Virus record (IMG/VR): IMGVR_UViG_3300018421_005425
Location: 1 to 47,624 of that record
Length of the DNA stretch: 47,624 bases
Origin: a virus
Strand: one strand, 5' to 3'
Shown here: in pieces, positions 1-10,300 of the stretch
How the letters are laid out: the number at the start of each line of letters is the position of its first letter
Position numbering within the stretch: position 1 is the stretch's first letter
Program-made: the position numbers and the translations under genes
The notes under the pieces: generated by a model
Seen by the model: the letters and a program-made list of their open reading frames with translations, nothing else
The model's database searches: none
What the model was told of the DNA's origin: nothing

Positions 1-1
1 A

Positions 2-1033
2 AGTGTTAGAGATAGTTTAGCAGCAAGTGGTGCTGATTTATCTGATAATGTTGGTACTGCAATGTTGGGCGCACTTGAACTAAATTTAAATGCTGTGGAA
101 AGTATGGTAAACCAACGTATTGATATACGTGGTGATCCATACTGGCTAGGAAGGCCCAAAGGAGTTAGTGTATCAAATACAAATCAAGCTAACTATAGCC
201 GAGGTGGGATTGGATACTTTTTACATGTTCGTTTCCCAACATATGAAGGTGAAGATGGGTTTATAGATCAAAGTTTTACAAACTTTACTATTACTGCCTT
301 GTTCCGTGTATTAACAGTAACATCAACATACAGCATGGGTGAATTTAAACAAACACTAACTAGCTTTAGAGATGTGTCAACTAATGTTCCTATGATGATA
401 GAACAATTACTAAGTGGTAAAATATCCAATCCTGGTAGAAGGAATTTACAACAACAATACACTGACAATGATGGTGATGGTATTGATGATACAACTGGTG
501 AAGAAATACCAGAAGATAACTCAACAGAAATTGATCCAAATGCAAGAGGCAATGATAGTGGATCAGTCAGTGGCGACATTAATGGTTTAAGACCTGAACT
601 TATGAATGCACTTGATCAAGCTGCAACAGAAACAGGAGTAACTGCAGTTGTGACCAGTGGGGTTAGAGGTGGCGGTAGCAACCCAAGTGGTAGACACAAT
701 GGCAGTGCAGCAGATGTTGCACTATATTCAGATGGTAGACTTCTAAGTGTGGAAAATCCAGCAGACCTTGCAATTATTCAGAACTATACACAAGCATATT
801 TAGATGCAACAAGAAGTGCAGGACTTACACCTAGTGTTGGTATTGCTAACCCTGCATATGGCAGCGGATCATCTTTATATATGAGCGGCACATCATTCCA
901 CTACGACATCGCAAGAACACCAGGGTATTCATCTGCAGCAACAAATCCAGCAGCTGGTCCTTATTGGGGAGGTTCACAAGAAACAGCACACCATTCACCG
1001 CCGTCTTGGCTAGTAGATATGTATAACAATTAA
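2..1033 (+). CDS. Baseplate hub-like protein with C-terminal M15-type peptidase (5' partial)
   Basis: The reading frame is open to the left edge, so the N-terminus lies outside the window; the first internal ATG is at 62. Residue numbers count from that ATG. Residues about 45-115 resemble the hub or tail domain of contractile tails, a beta-rich segment followed by a 'GEFKQTL..FRDV' pattern. An acidic DxDxDG linker (about 134-143) resembles a calcium-binding thrombospondin type-3 or dockerin loop. Residues about 170-310 look like a D-Ala-D-Ala carboxypeptidase/VanY-type M15 peptidase: the SGRHNGSAAD motif supplies H212 and D218, and FHYD supplies H280 and D282 as probable zinc ligands and active-site residues. 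The likely role is to cut peptidoglycan cross-links during DNA injection. It lies just before the gp5-type spike, which lacks the lysozyme domain of T4 gp5. The peptidase call is fairly secure; the hub assignment is inferred. Confidence 0.68.
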   Translation, partial: SVRDSLAASGADLSDNVGTAMLGALELNLNAVESMVNQRIDIRGDPYWLGRPKGVSVSNTNQANYSRGGIGYFLHVRFPTYEGEDGFIDQSFTNFTITALFRVLTVTSTYSMGEFKQTLTSFRDVSTNVPMMIEQLLSGKISNPGRRNLQQQYTDNDGDGIDDTTGEEIPEDNSTEIDPNARGNDSGSVSGDINGLRPELMNALDQAATETGVTAVVTSGVRGGGSNPSGRHNGSAADVALYSDGRLLSVENPADLAIIQNYTQAYLDATRSAGLTPSVGIANPAYGSGSSLYMSGTSFHYDIARTPGYSSAATNPAAGPYWGGSQETAHHSPPSWLVDMYNN

Positions 1034-1042
1034 GGAAACGAA

Positions 1043-2494
1043 ATGTCTAAAGAATCAAATAGATTTACAGGTATGAACCAAGGATCAACCGGTATACCAG
1101 CAATATACGCAAGTGGTAACCGTGCTGGATTCACTATGGCTAATGGTGTATTTTTGGCTAAAGTTGTTGATATTGCTGATCCTGACTTTGGCGGGGCTCT
1201 TTGGGTTGAGCTAATAGGACACCAGACTTTTGGTGAACGTGATACTAGAGAGCAAAGACACCAATTCCAAAAAGTAAGATCAGTTTCGCCATTTGGTGGC
1301 AGTATAAGCGGCAGAGATACCACAGTGTCATATGGTGCAAATTTCCCTCCGCCTGCGCCAGGAACTGAAGTATTAGTAGCATTTACTGGAGATGATAATG
1401 TTGGATATTTGCTAGGATCTTTACCTGCAACTGGAAGAAACGGTGCAGTACCAGGACTTCCAGCATCACAAATTGAAGGCGAAGACACTGTTGGATCAAG
1501 CGTTGATCCAGGTGCTTCACAAGATGGAAACGTGAGAAGACGACATCCAGTAGCAAACGCTATTGCAGAACAAGGTATCGGATTAGATCCAGTTCGTGGA
1601 TTAGGAAGTAGTGGAGCAAGGCGTGAATCACCATCTAACGTAGCAGGGTTTTTAACACCTGGCGGACACAGTATAGTAATGGATGATGGAACAGTAGCTT
1701 ATCAAGAAGGCGAAAACTATGTTCCTGACCAATCAAGAGAAGCTGGAAACAACAATTTATTAAGGTTACGTAGTGCTGGTGGCGCACAAATGCTATTCAA
1801 TGATACTGCTGGTATTGTTTATGTTATAAATCAAAATGGTAGTAGTTGGATACAACTAGATAGTTCAGGAAATATTGACATATATGCAGCAGGTAGTATA
1901 AGTTATCATGCAGAACAAGACTTTAACTTTTATGCTGGCGGAGATATTAATATGGATGCTGACACGTTTAATATTAAAGCACGTGGTGCAGCAGGTATAC
2001 AAGCAGAAACTGCAACTGGACCAATACAACTCAAAGCAAACAAAGATATAAGACTGACTACAGATTTAAATTTGCAACTAAAAGCCAGTGGCTATGGAAG
2101 AATTAGCACTGATGGCATATTAGACTTGAACGGCCCAACCGCACTAGGCGCAGTAGGTCCAACAAGTGGAAGTTTAGCAGCAAACAGAACAGTTAAAGAA
2201 AGTATTAATCCAAGAGTACCCGAACATGAACCTTGGGGTGGTCATCTATCACAAGGAAGTACATCTGTTGCAGCACAAGCACCTGCAAGCGGGCAAACTA
2301 CAGCTAAAGATTATGATGTTTCTCAGTTAGACAGTTCACTAAGTTCTGGTGTATCAGGAAGAACACTACCACAATTTGGAAAGGCTGGAAGAAGATCAAC
2401 AGGAGTAGCAGGCGTATCAGGCGTATCAGGCGTATCAGGTGTTGCATCAGGAGTAGCAGGCGTATCAGGAGTAGCAGGAGTAGCAGGTGAATGA
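1043..2494 (+). CDS. gp5-like baseplate central spike protein (OB fold plus beta-helix, no lysozyme domain)
   Basis: Residues about 33-130 match the OB-fold N-terminal domain of the T4 gp5/VgrG/gpV family, with an N-terminal 'NGVFLAKVVDI.DPDFGG' stretch and the typical 'PPAPGTEVLVAF..GD' segment. Residues about 230-380 are short alternating repeats rich in D, N, G, I and A (for example INMDADTFNIKA), as in the triple-stranded beta-helix needle of gp5/VgrG trimers. The last 35 residues are Gly-Val-Ser/Ala repeats. T4 gp5 carries a lysozyme domain between the OB fold and the helix; none is visible here, and a peptidase domain sits in the preceding gene instead. A GGAAACG Shine-Dalgarno-like sequence precedes the ATG, and the stop overlaps the next start (ATGA). 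The protein would be the membrane-puncturing spike at the centre of the baseplate. Confidence 0.85.
   Translation: MSKESNRFTGMNQGSTGIPAIYASGNRAGFTMANGVFLAKVVDIADPDFGGALWVELIGHQTFGERDTREQRHQFQKVRSVSPFGGSISGRDTTVSYGANFPPPAPGTEVLVAFTGDDNVGYLLGSLPATGRNGAVPGLPASQIEGEDTVGSSVDPGASQDGNVRRRHPVANAIAEQGIGLDPVRGLGSSGARRESPSNVAGFLTPGGHSIVMDDGTVAYQEGENYVPDQSREAGNNNLLRLRSAGGAQMLFNDTAGIVYVINQNGSSWIQLDSSGNIDIYAAGSISYHAEQDFNFYAGGDINMDADTFNIKARGAAGIQAETATGPIQLKANKDIRLTTDLNLQLKASGYGRISTDGILDLNGPTALGAVGPTSGSLAANRTVKESINPRVPEHEPWGGHLSQGSTSVAAQAPASGQTTAKDYDVSQLDSSLSSGVSGRTLPQFGKAGRRSTGVAGVSGVSGVSGVASGVAGVSGVAGVAGE
2400..2488 (+). repeat. Tandem 9-bp-type repeats encoding a Gly-Val-Ser/Ala tail
   Basis: Units such as GGCGTATCA and GGAGTAGCA repeat in frame at the 3' end of the spike gene and encode (G-V-S/A)n. 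Several consecutive units are identical, so copy number probably changes by slippage or recombination. The resulting tail resembles a short collagen-like or glycine-rich linker. Confidence 0.85.
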
Positions 2495-3390
2495 TATTAA
2501 CGAATATTAGATCTCGACTTAACACTGATTGGACTGACTTTGTAGTTAAAGACCAAAACAGTGTTGACACAGAAATAAATCTCCAAGATATGAGTGCTAC
2601 TGATACAATTAAATTGGTAACACTTAATATGTCACAATATAACGGGTACGATGGGTTTGGTTACGGTGTTGGTGTTGCTAATCGTGGTATTACAGAACAA
2701 GAAGCATATGATATTTGGATTGAAGATTTTCAAACCAATCAGAGAACCTTTATAAAGCAGTTACAAACACTGGGTATCAAATCTTTATCGCAATGTGTTT
2801 TTGATGGCCTGCTACTCTACTTTATTATTAATGGTAATATATTAACAGTAACAGCACCAGAGGGCACATATGAATTAAGAAATTATGTGGTAGAAAAAGA
2901 TTGGAGCACAGTTGCTAGTATGATTAAACGTAGTAATTTTAATCCAGCCTTTTGTATAAGAGCAGCTAGTATTATTAAACTTGCTGATTATGGAAAAACA
3001 AAAGACCGTACTTGGATGCGTCAAACAGGCATATTTGAAATGCGTGATAAAAATGAACTAAATTCATTAAGTATAGAACAACTAGCTCGTACTAGATTCG
3101 CATACTATGCTGAAACATTAAAGTTTTTACCAAAAACTCCTGAAGGAATCAAACGTGGCATTGCCAAGGAGTATGAAAAAACACTTATTGTAGAAAACTA
3201 TACATTTGATTTGACATCAGTGTTTACACTTTCACAAACTCCTAGCATGGAACCAGTGGAAAAGTTAAAAGTAGAGATTAATGGAACACAGATCCAACAC
3301 TATTTTGATTTTACAGTTGTTAATAATGTAGTTACCATAACAAAATCACTGTCACAGGGCGACATTATACGTTTTACCATTAAAATTTAA
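2491..3390 (+). CDS. Putative baseplate protein with degenerate lysozyme-like domain
   Basis: The start overlaps the spike stop (ATGA). Residues about 52-168 follow the layout of a GH24/T4-lysozyme-type domain: a glycine-rich 'GFGYGVGV' loop, 'GITEQEAYDIW', 'SLSQCVFDGLLLYFIING', an acidic 'EKDWSTVASMI' helix and a final 'RAASIIKLADYG' helix. The catalytic Glu-Asp-Thr positions of T4 lysozyme are not evident; the loop that normally reads TxGxGH lacks both the Thr and the His. A structural role is therefore more likely than muramidase activity. Residues about 230-299 form a beta-rich C-terminus ('VEINGTQ..DFTV..GDIIRFTI'), a pattern common in phage fibre and baseplate proteins. Its position between the gp5-type spike and gp25 supports a baseplate role. 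It might instead be a gp53-position wedge protein, though no clear gp53 similarity is visible. Confidence 0.5.
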   Translation: MILTNIRSRLNTDWTDFVVKDQNSVDTEINLQDMSATDTIKLVTLNMSQYNGYDGFGYGVGVANRGITEQEAYDIWIEDFQTNQRTFIKQLQTLGIKSLSQCVFDGLLLYFIINGNILTVTAPEGTYELRNYVVEKDWSTVASMIKRSNFNPAFCIRAASIIKLADYGKTKDRTWMRQTGIFEMRDKNELNSLSIEQLARTRFAYYAETLKFLPKTPEGIKRGIAKEYEKTLIVENYTFDLTSVFTLSQTPSMEPVEKLKVEINGTQIQHYFDFTVVNNVVTITKSLSQGDIIRFTIKI

Positions 3391-3410
3391 AAAGTAGCAG
3401 TTAATTATGC

Positions 3411-3418
3411 GATAAATA
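3411..3418 (+). promoter_or_regulatory. Possible T4-type late promoter element (GATAAATA)
   Basis: The octamer differs from the T4 late consensus TATAAATA at the first base. It lies in the 33-bp gap before gp25, one of the few real gaps in the structural block. Only five bases separate it from the gp25 ATG, so transcription from it would start at or near that ATG. The position fits, but a single octamer is weak evidence. Confidence 0.4.
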
Positions 3419-3423
3419 TTATT

Positions 3424-3789
3424 ATGGTAACATATGTTGGATATAGCACAATTGACAGAAATACAATCAATGCAGTACTCACTGACAAGGATTTAGCCTT
3501 GCGTGATCTGTTAAATCACTTTTACACACGACGAGGTGAAAGAGTGATGAACCCAAACTTTGGATCAATACTTCATGAATTGGTTTTTGACCCACTTGAT
3601 GCAAGAACAGAAATCCTTGCAAAAGATGATGTTGAACGTATTATTGATAGCGATCCAAGATGGAGATTTGTAAGTCTTAAATTAACAAAGCCAGTTGAGC
3701 ATCAACTTGATATACGAGTACGTGTGATTTACGATGATACTGGAACAGCAGAAGAACTGTATCTAACCTATACAAGTGAGGCAGAATAA
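3424..3789 (+). CDS. 25: gp25-like baseplate wedge protein
   Basis: This 121-aa protein has the family's usual length and its signature RRGERVMNPNFGS at residues 36-48, followed by 'DPLDARTE' and a C-terminal beta segment (LDIRVRVIYD) typical of the GPW/gp25 superfamily. gp25 joins the inner baseplate wedge next to gp6 and gp53 and is conserved across contractile injection systems. No good Shine-Dalgarno sequence lies before the ATG, but no later Met precedes the family core, so this start is kept. The stop overlaps the gp6 start (TAATG). Confidence 0.92.
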   Translation: MVTYVGYSTIDRNTINAVLTDKDLALRDLLNHFYTRRGERVMNPNFGSILHELVFDPLDARTEILAKDDVERIIDSDPRWRFVSLKLTKPVEHQLDIRVRVIYDDTGTAEELYLTYTSEAE

Positions 3790-6700
3790 TGGCACAGGGC
3801 GCAAGACAAAGTAGCTTATTTGCAGCGGAAGATTTTAGTGTGGTATATGAAAGTTTTGCACAAGCAAACTTTAAAGCATATGACTTTGACACTATCAAAA
3901 ATGCAATGGTTGAGTATATTGATACCAACTATCCAGAAAACTTTAATGACTGGATTAGCTCAAGCGAGTTTACAAGTTTATTAGAACTTATGGCATTCCT
4001 AGGACATAACCTAGCGTTCCGTAATGACCTTAACTCACGTGAAAATTATTTAAGTACAGCAGAACGTAGAGACAGTGCTCTCCGTATTGCAGAATTCTTA
4101 GGATATACGCCAACACGTAACGTAGTTGGCAATGGCTATTTAAAAATAGATAGCATTAAAACAAGTGAAACAATTTACGATGTTGATGGAAACAGTTTGT
4201 CAAATGTAGATTTACAATTTGAAGATGTAACTGACCCAACAGCATATCAAAACTTCCTTACAGTTATGAATTCAATATTCATGGCTAGTAACCAATTTGG
4301 TGCTCCTCATTCTAGATTTACCCGTAATAGTGTTACCAATGAAGTTTATAGAACAAAAAGTACAAATGCACCAGTAAATTACGAATTTAATGGTACTATT
4401 AGTGGTGCTAGAGCTACATTTGGTATTCACAGTGTTTATCATAATGAAAAATTGAATCGTTTGCAGGAAAAAACTCCTGATCCGTATGGTGCACTTGACA
4501 TTTTATATCGTAACGATAATGGTGGTTTTAGTAGTCCTAATACAGGATTCTTTTTAGGCTTTAAACAAGGGTCGCTTTCATTCAAAGATTTTGATATTAC
4601 TGAAGGATTACCAAATCTTGTAATTGATATTAATGACAACAACATTGCTAATGGTAATGTTTGGGTGCAAACAATTGATGAAGTAGGCAGTGTTATTACT
4701 AACTGGGCACAAGTTGACAGAATATTCGGCTTGAACTCAATTTATAATAACGTATCAAACAATTTTAGAAACATCTATACTGTTAGCAGTAGAGAAAATG
4801 ACCAAGTTAGTATTGTATTTGGCGATGGAAACTTTGGTAATATTCCACGTGGAATTATACGAGTTTGGTATCGTACAGGATTAAATTTAAGTTATGTAAT
4901 CAATCCTGAAAGTTTTGGAAGAGTAACATATTCTTTTAGTTATTTGGGATTAGATGGAAACACATACAATGCTAGCTTTACAGCAAGTTTAAAAACCTCA
5001 GTAAGCAATGCTAGTGAACGTGAGAGTTTACAAAGTATTAAAGATAACGCAGGACGTTTCTTTAGTACGCAAGATAGATTAGTAACAGCAGAAGACTACA
5101 GTATTTTCCCACTAACAGTAAGTGAAAATATTCGTAAAATTAAAAGTATAAACCGTGTACACAGCGGGCATAGCCGCTTTAGAGATTTTAATGATCCAAC
5201 TGGAAGTTATAGCGATGCTATAAACTTTATTGATGATGGATATCTTTATAGAGAAGATATTGCAGCACGTAATATTATTAGTTTGCCAACAACATTAAAC
5301 AGTGAACAAAAATTTAGTAGATATATTAAGCCGCTATTAGACAACCCTGAAGTTAAAAACTTCTACTATGATAGACAGTTTTATGGACCAACTGGCAGTG
5401 CCAATCTAACCACACAGTATTCAGACACAACAAGTAATATTGTATATTATAATACGGATGGATCAGCACTTAATACTTTCCGCTGGAACCAAGTAACAAA
5501 AGGATCAAACACTAGTACTGGATACATTACTGACGATACTGCTATTGTTCAACGTGTTGGAACTAGTGGTGTTAGTCCAATGGACAAGATTAAAGTAAAC
5601 TCAATAATTGAGTTTATTACTCCTAACTACAAAATTGGTTATATAAAGTCAATACAAATTTTAAATGGCGGAAGTGGATATGCCACTGCGCCAACAGTAA
5701 CTATCGCAGGATCTGGAACAGGTGCCACTGGTATTGCAAATATTGACGGATCTGGAACAGTTATTAGTATTACTATTAGTGATAGTGGCGTTAACTATGA
5801 TAGCAATACTAGCATTACGTTTAGTGGTGGCGGCGGAAGCGGTGCAGCCGCATCTCCAGTAATTGGCAATGCAGATACTCAATGGGTAAGAGTAACTGGA
5901 ATTTATAATGATGGTTTAGGAATTGACGACAGTATTGGAGTACCAACAGGTGTTGACTTACTTAATCGTGGTAGCATCAGTTTAAATGGAATTATTCCAA
6001 GTGGTGCTCGTATCAAAAGAATTATACCAAGCTGGAGCAGTGATTTAACAAGCGCAGTAAAAAATGATATGTTCAATCGTCTGGCAAATAACAACAGTTT
6101 CGGTCTTCGTTATGATGCAAGCAGTCAGCAATGGATTATTGTTGATGGCAGCAACCTTGTTACTAGCTCATTAACAAACAATAATCCATCAAGTTGGAGC
6201 CGTCAATATGAAGGCGACACAACCGGAACAGGTTTGGACAACAGTTGGATTATACGAGTAAACTACACATCAACTGCTTGGGAAATTATTACCCGCAAAA
6301 CTCGTTATATATTCGGTAGTGATGAACAAGTTAAGTTTAGTAACCTAAACTTCCAAGAAACGTTTAGCAGTGAAACACTAAAGCCAAGCATGGATAATAT
6401 TGAAATACTAAGCATTAATACCAAATCAGCAACTAATAATATTGCACTTGGTAATAATTATAAAATGAATGCCTTTGGATACTTTACATATCCAGACGGG
6501 TATACTGATCCATATAAGATTAGACTTACATTGGCATCACCTGATAATAATGGATATCCAACGACACCAAGTGCGTTTCATGATATTGTTGGCAGCGATA
6601 CAATTAATCTTGGAACCAAAACTGTTGATGGTTTTACATACACTGTTAGAGATAGCGGTGGATCACAAACTGTTACAGGTCGAAGCAGTCTAAAATCAAA

Positions 6701-7328
6701 GTATACAAGAATTGCAGATGCAAATCAAGTCATTGATCCTGCAACAACAAATATTATTGACACATACGTACTATTAACATCATATGAAAATAACTTTAGA
6801 ACATGGGCACAGTATGATGGAAGAAGTTTTACAAGACCAGCATCACCTACAATATCAGAACTAAATGATTTGTTCAAGAGTTTAGAGACGAAAAAATCAA
6901 TAAGTGACCAAATCATTTATAGACCAGTAAAATATAAAATACTATTTGGTAATTTGGCAAATAGTGAATTACAAGCAAGGTTTACAGTAACAAAAACTAC
7001 TAACAGTTCATTTAGTGACACTGAAATAAAACAAGAAGTTATTCGACTAATTGAACAATATTTTAGTATTGATAACTGGGACTTTGGTGAAACATTTTAC
7101 TTTACTGAATTAGCAGCTTACATACACAACAACATGGTTGGGCAAGTGGCGCAAATAACTATTGCGCCAGTAGACACCCAAGCAAGTACTGATGCGCTTT
7201 TTGAAATTATAAGTGACAGTGATGAATTGTTTTTACCAGTACTTTCAACAAATGATATTACAGTTAATAAAAGCGTAGCATATAATCCAACAACAATTGC
7301 AGCCAATACCGGAGTTAATATTAGATGA
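3789..7328 (+). CDS. 6: gp6-like baseplate wedge protein, enlarged
   Basis: The N-terminal ~150 residues match gp6/gpJ-like wedge proteins ('YDFDTIKNAMVEYI', 'LLELMAFLGHNLAFRNDLNS.E.YL.TA..R.SALRIAEFLGY'). The last ~120 residues carry the gp6-type C-terminal segment with 'DTEIKQEVIRLIEQYF' and 'YFTELAAYI'. At 1179 aa it is far longer than T4 gp6 (about 660 aa). The extra length is an internal expansion, including a Gly-rich GGSGYATAPTVTI-type repeat at residues about 624-690 that recurs in the giant protein downstream. gp6 dimers form the ring that holds the baseplate wedges together. The start follows gp25 with a 1-base overlap and the end overlaps the giant gene (ATGA). Confidence 0.88.
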   Translation: MAQGARQSSLFAAEDFSVVYESFAQANFKAYDFDTIKNAMVEYIDTNYPENFNDWISSSEFTSLLELMAFLGHNLAFRNDLNSRENYLSTAERRDSALRIAEFLGYTPTRNVVGNGYLKIDSIKTSETIYDVDGNSLSNVDLQFEDVTDPTAYQNFLTVMNSIFMASNQFGAPHSRFTRNSVTNEVYRTKSTNAPVNYEFNGTISGARATFGIHSVYHNEKLNRLQEKTPDPYGALDILYRNDNGGFSSPNTGFFLGFKQGSLSFKDFDITEGLPNLVIDINDNNIANGNVWVQTIDEVGSVITNWAQVDRIFGLNSIYNNVSNNFRNIYTVSSRENDQVSIVFGDGNFGNIPRGIIRVWYRTGLNLSYVINPESFGRVTYSFSYLGLDGNTYNASFTASLKTSVSNASERESLQSIKDNAGRFFSTQDRLVTAEDYSIFPLTVSENIRKIKSINRVHSGHSRFRDFNDPTGSYSDAINFIDDGYLYREDIAARNIISLPTTLNSEQKFSRYIKPLLDNPEVKNFYYDRQFYGPTGSANLTTQYSDTTSNIVYYNTDGSALNTFRWNQVTKGSNTSTGYITDDTAIVQRVGTSGVSPMDKIKVNSIIEFITPNYKIGYIKSIQILNGGSGYATAPTVTIAGSGTGATGIANIDGSGTVISITISDSGVNYDSNTSITFSGGGGSGAAASPVIGNADTQWVRVTGIYNDGLGIDDSIGVPTGVDLLNRGSISLNGIIPSGARIKRIIPSWSSDLTSAVKNDMFNRLANNNSFGLRYDASSQQWIIVDGSNLVTSSLTNNNPSSWSRQYEGDTTGTGLDNSWIIRVNYTSTAWEIITRKTRYIFGSDEQVKFSNLNFQETFSSETLKPSMDNIEILSINTKSATNNIALGNNYKMNAFGYFTYPDGYTDPYKIRLTLASPDNNGYPTTPSAFHDIVGSDTINLGTKTVDGFTYTVRDSGGSQTVTGRSSLKSKYTRIADANQVIDPATTNIIDTYVLLTSYENNFRTWAQYDGRSFTRPASPTISELNDLFKSLETKKSISDQIIYRPVKYKILFGNLANSELQARFTVTKTTNSSFSDTEIKQEVIRLIEQYFSIDNWDFGETFYFTELAAYIHNNMVGQVAQITIAPVDTQASTDALFEIISDSDELFLPVLSTNDITVNKSVAYNPTTIAANTGVNIR

Positions 7329-10300
7329 GCACACAATATCATGCAAAGCCAGTACTAGCAAAAAAATCAGTTAGACCAGGTGAAAGTTCAGAGCATGTGG
7401 GTATTAGAAACACCACTGAGTTGCTTCCTGCAATCTTTCAAACTAGTATTAACAAAAGGTTTTTAAACAGTACACTAGAACAATTATTGTCTTCTGGTAG
7501 TATGGAGGCTGTAAATTATTTTGCAGGCAATACGCAAAATAGAACAGTTAATGAAACATTTTTACACGATCAAAGATCAAGTGATAATTATCAATTTGTT
7601 CCAGGAAGTGTTGTTCGTAATAAAGATAACGACATCACACAAGCAATGTCATACGATGATTTTTTAGATATTCTAAAATTTAATGAAGTTGATGTCAAAA
7701 ACACAAACCGTATTTTTAATGAGCCTGGATATACACTTGATTTGCCAATTAATTATGATATGTTTATTAACTATCATCATTATTTTTGGCTAGTAGACTA
7801 TCTACCAGTTTGTGATATTAACGCAACAGTGTCAGATCCCATTAACATTAGTGATATTGTAGGTGCAGTATATTATACTACTCCTATTTTGTCAAATGGT
7901 AAAGCACTATCATTGCAAGACGGAATGCGTATTAGATTTACTGGATCAAACTTCACTGGTTCAGCTGGCTATTCAGTTAATGATATTTTCATTGTTGATG
8001 GCGTGGGCACTAGTATTGCTCTTACAAAACAATTTGAAGATGCTGGAAATGGAAATTATGGCAAACGAGTGTGGTTCAATGATACGATATATGGCACACA
8101 AGAGCCTAGCCAATGGAATGGTTCAGAAGTAGATTTTATATATCCTGAATATGATTTAACTGATTATCAAGCATACAGTCGTGAATATACTGTAGAGCAA
8201 AGACATACAGTTGACCAAAGTTCATGGAGCAGACGCAATTTATGGATACATGAAGAAGCAGTACTCACAATTGCAGATTTTGTCGACGTTGACGCACATG
8301 ATTTCTTACTTGAAAGATTCCGTGGAATACGTCCTATTATTGAATTTCGTGCAAATATTGAAAAATATAATTTTGCTACACAAAGTTTAGGAAGTGTAAC
8401 ACACATTTATGACAATGTAGATGATCCAGCCACTGAAATTATTGGTACTGCATTTGATCTTGCAAGCTATGTGGTAACAGAAACTTGGACAAATACTGGA
8501 TATGAGTATGGAGACCATGTTAAACTAGATTCTAATGGTGTTATATCATATTGGAACTGTATCAAAACTCACACCGAAGCACGTAACCCAAGCCATTCGG
8601 AAAATAACATTTACTGGAAATCAATTCAATCACGTGATTTAATAAGTGGTGATAGAATACTATTCTTAAACTCTACAAACGCAACATACAACAACAAAAT
8701 TTTTGATGTTACTGTGAGTGGTGGTGTTGTTACAACACTGACTGAAGTTTACGGGGCATCGTCAACTGCATTAAATGTTGGCGACGGTGTTAATGTACGT
8801 ATTGGTTATAACAATGTTTTTGGTGAAAGTTATCCAAACGACATTTATAGTGGCAGTGAATGGCACTGGGATGGTAGTAAATGGGTATACAGCCAGCAAA
8901 AAGATTCACGAAATGATAGTATACTATTTCAACTGTACGACACTAGTAGTATTAAGTTAGACAACCAAACGTTATACCCTAACAGCAACTTTGCTGGAGA
9001 CTTTATTTTTAAATACGGAACTTCGAACAGCACAGAAATTGATTCAGCTCTTGGTATTCAACCACGTTATGTTGATTACGGAAATGAACCAGGTTTGAGC
9101 TTTGATATTGGTCTAGGTAGTGTACGTTATACATTTAATGACAGAAACACTACAGATGATCCTGAAAATACTAATGCAAGTGTACTAAGTGAAGTACTAG
9201 GATATTACTATTACAAAAAACTAGACAACAATCAATATTATAATGGATGGGTTGAAATCAGAGGCGGGCAACCAGTTAAAAAACATGCACAGAAAGTTGT
9301 GGTTGATGCAAATCAGCCAATTGTAGTTAACTTGGGTACCAGTAATATTAATTCAGATAATATACTAAAGTTTACTAAAAGAAATGGTAAGCTAGAAGTT
9401 TACCAAGGCGGAAATTTACACAACACTCGTATAAATGGATTAAATCCATCGTTGTTTGTTGAAAAAAACAAAACGTATACAATTACGACATATTTTGATA
9501 GCACTGATATCGAATTCGTAGACACGGATGGATCAGCATTAAGCAATATTACTATTGGTACTGCAACAAACAATACATTTACCTTACAAGTTGATAGTGC
9601 ATTTGATAAAAAAGTATTTAGATACCGTTTGGTTAGCGATAACACTGTTACTGGTTTAATTTATGACAATACTGAAACTAGTTCAAACTTAAAAGTAACA
9701 AAAAATGGATCGGATTTTACTACTTACTCAGTAGCAAATCAAAAATTAACTATTTCCAGCAGCTATGCAAAAGATGATGTATTTGATGTGACTTGGATTA
9801 GTGATGACAATATCACTGACAGTGATGGTGTTGACTTGCCAGCAGATACGCATATATTAAATCCACAAAACGAGTTTTTAACACAAGTAAGTTTTGGTGA
9901 TATTTTATCACACATGAAAGACCAGATTGTCAATATACCAGGTCTTACTGGAAACTTTTTTGGTGTTAACAACTATAGAAACTTACCAAGAGTACATGAA
10001 TTTGGCGGAACAATTAGACAACAGCCGTATAGCACTGAGCTATTGTCTCAATTAGTTATGCATAATGACACGAACATTTTTAGTAGTTTAAAACATGCGT
10101 CAAACAGTTATGCAAGTTTTAAAAAGCAGTTTTTACAAAAGTGTATTCAGTTGCACAACACAATGGATAGCTCAAAAGCAGTTTACGAGATTGTTGATGA
10201 AGCATTAAAAAATATCACTATTGGTAAAAATAAAAATGATGTTTTTGCTAATAGTAACATGCTCAAGTTTAATGATTATGAAGAAACAACTGGTTACTGG

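Noticed and set aside
1030-1488. Minus-strand open frame of 152 codons under the spike gene
   Set aside because: It has no motif and lies entirely opposite a well-supported OB-fold domain.
2565-2598. TTGACA followed by GATATG as a promoter
   Set aside because: It lies inside the coding region at 2491-3390, the -10 match is poor and there is no gene start behind it.
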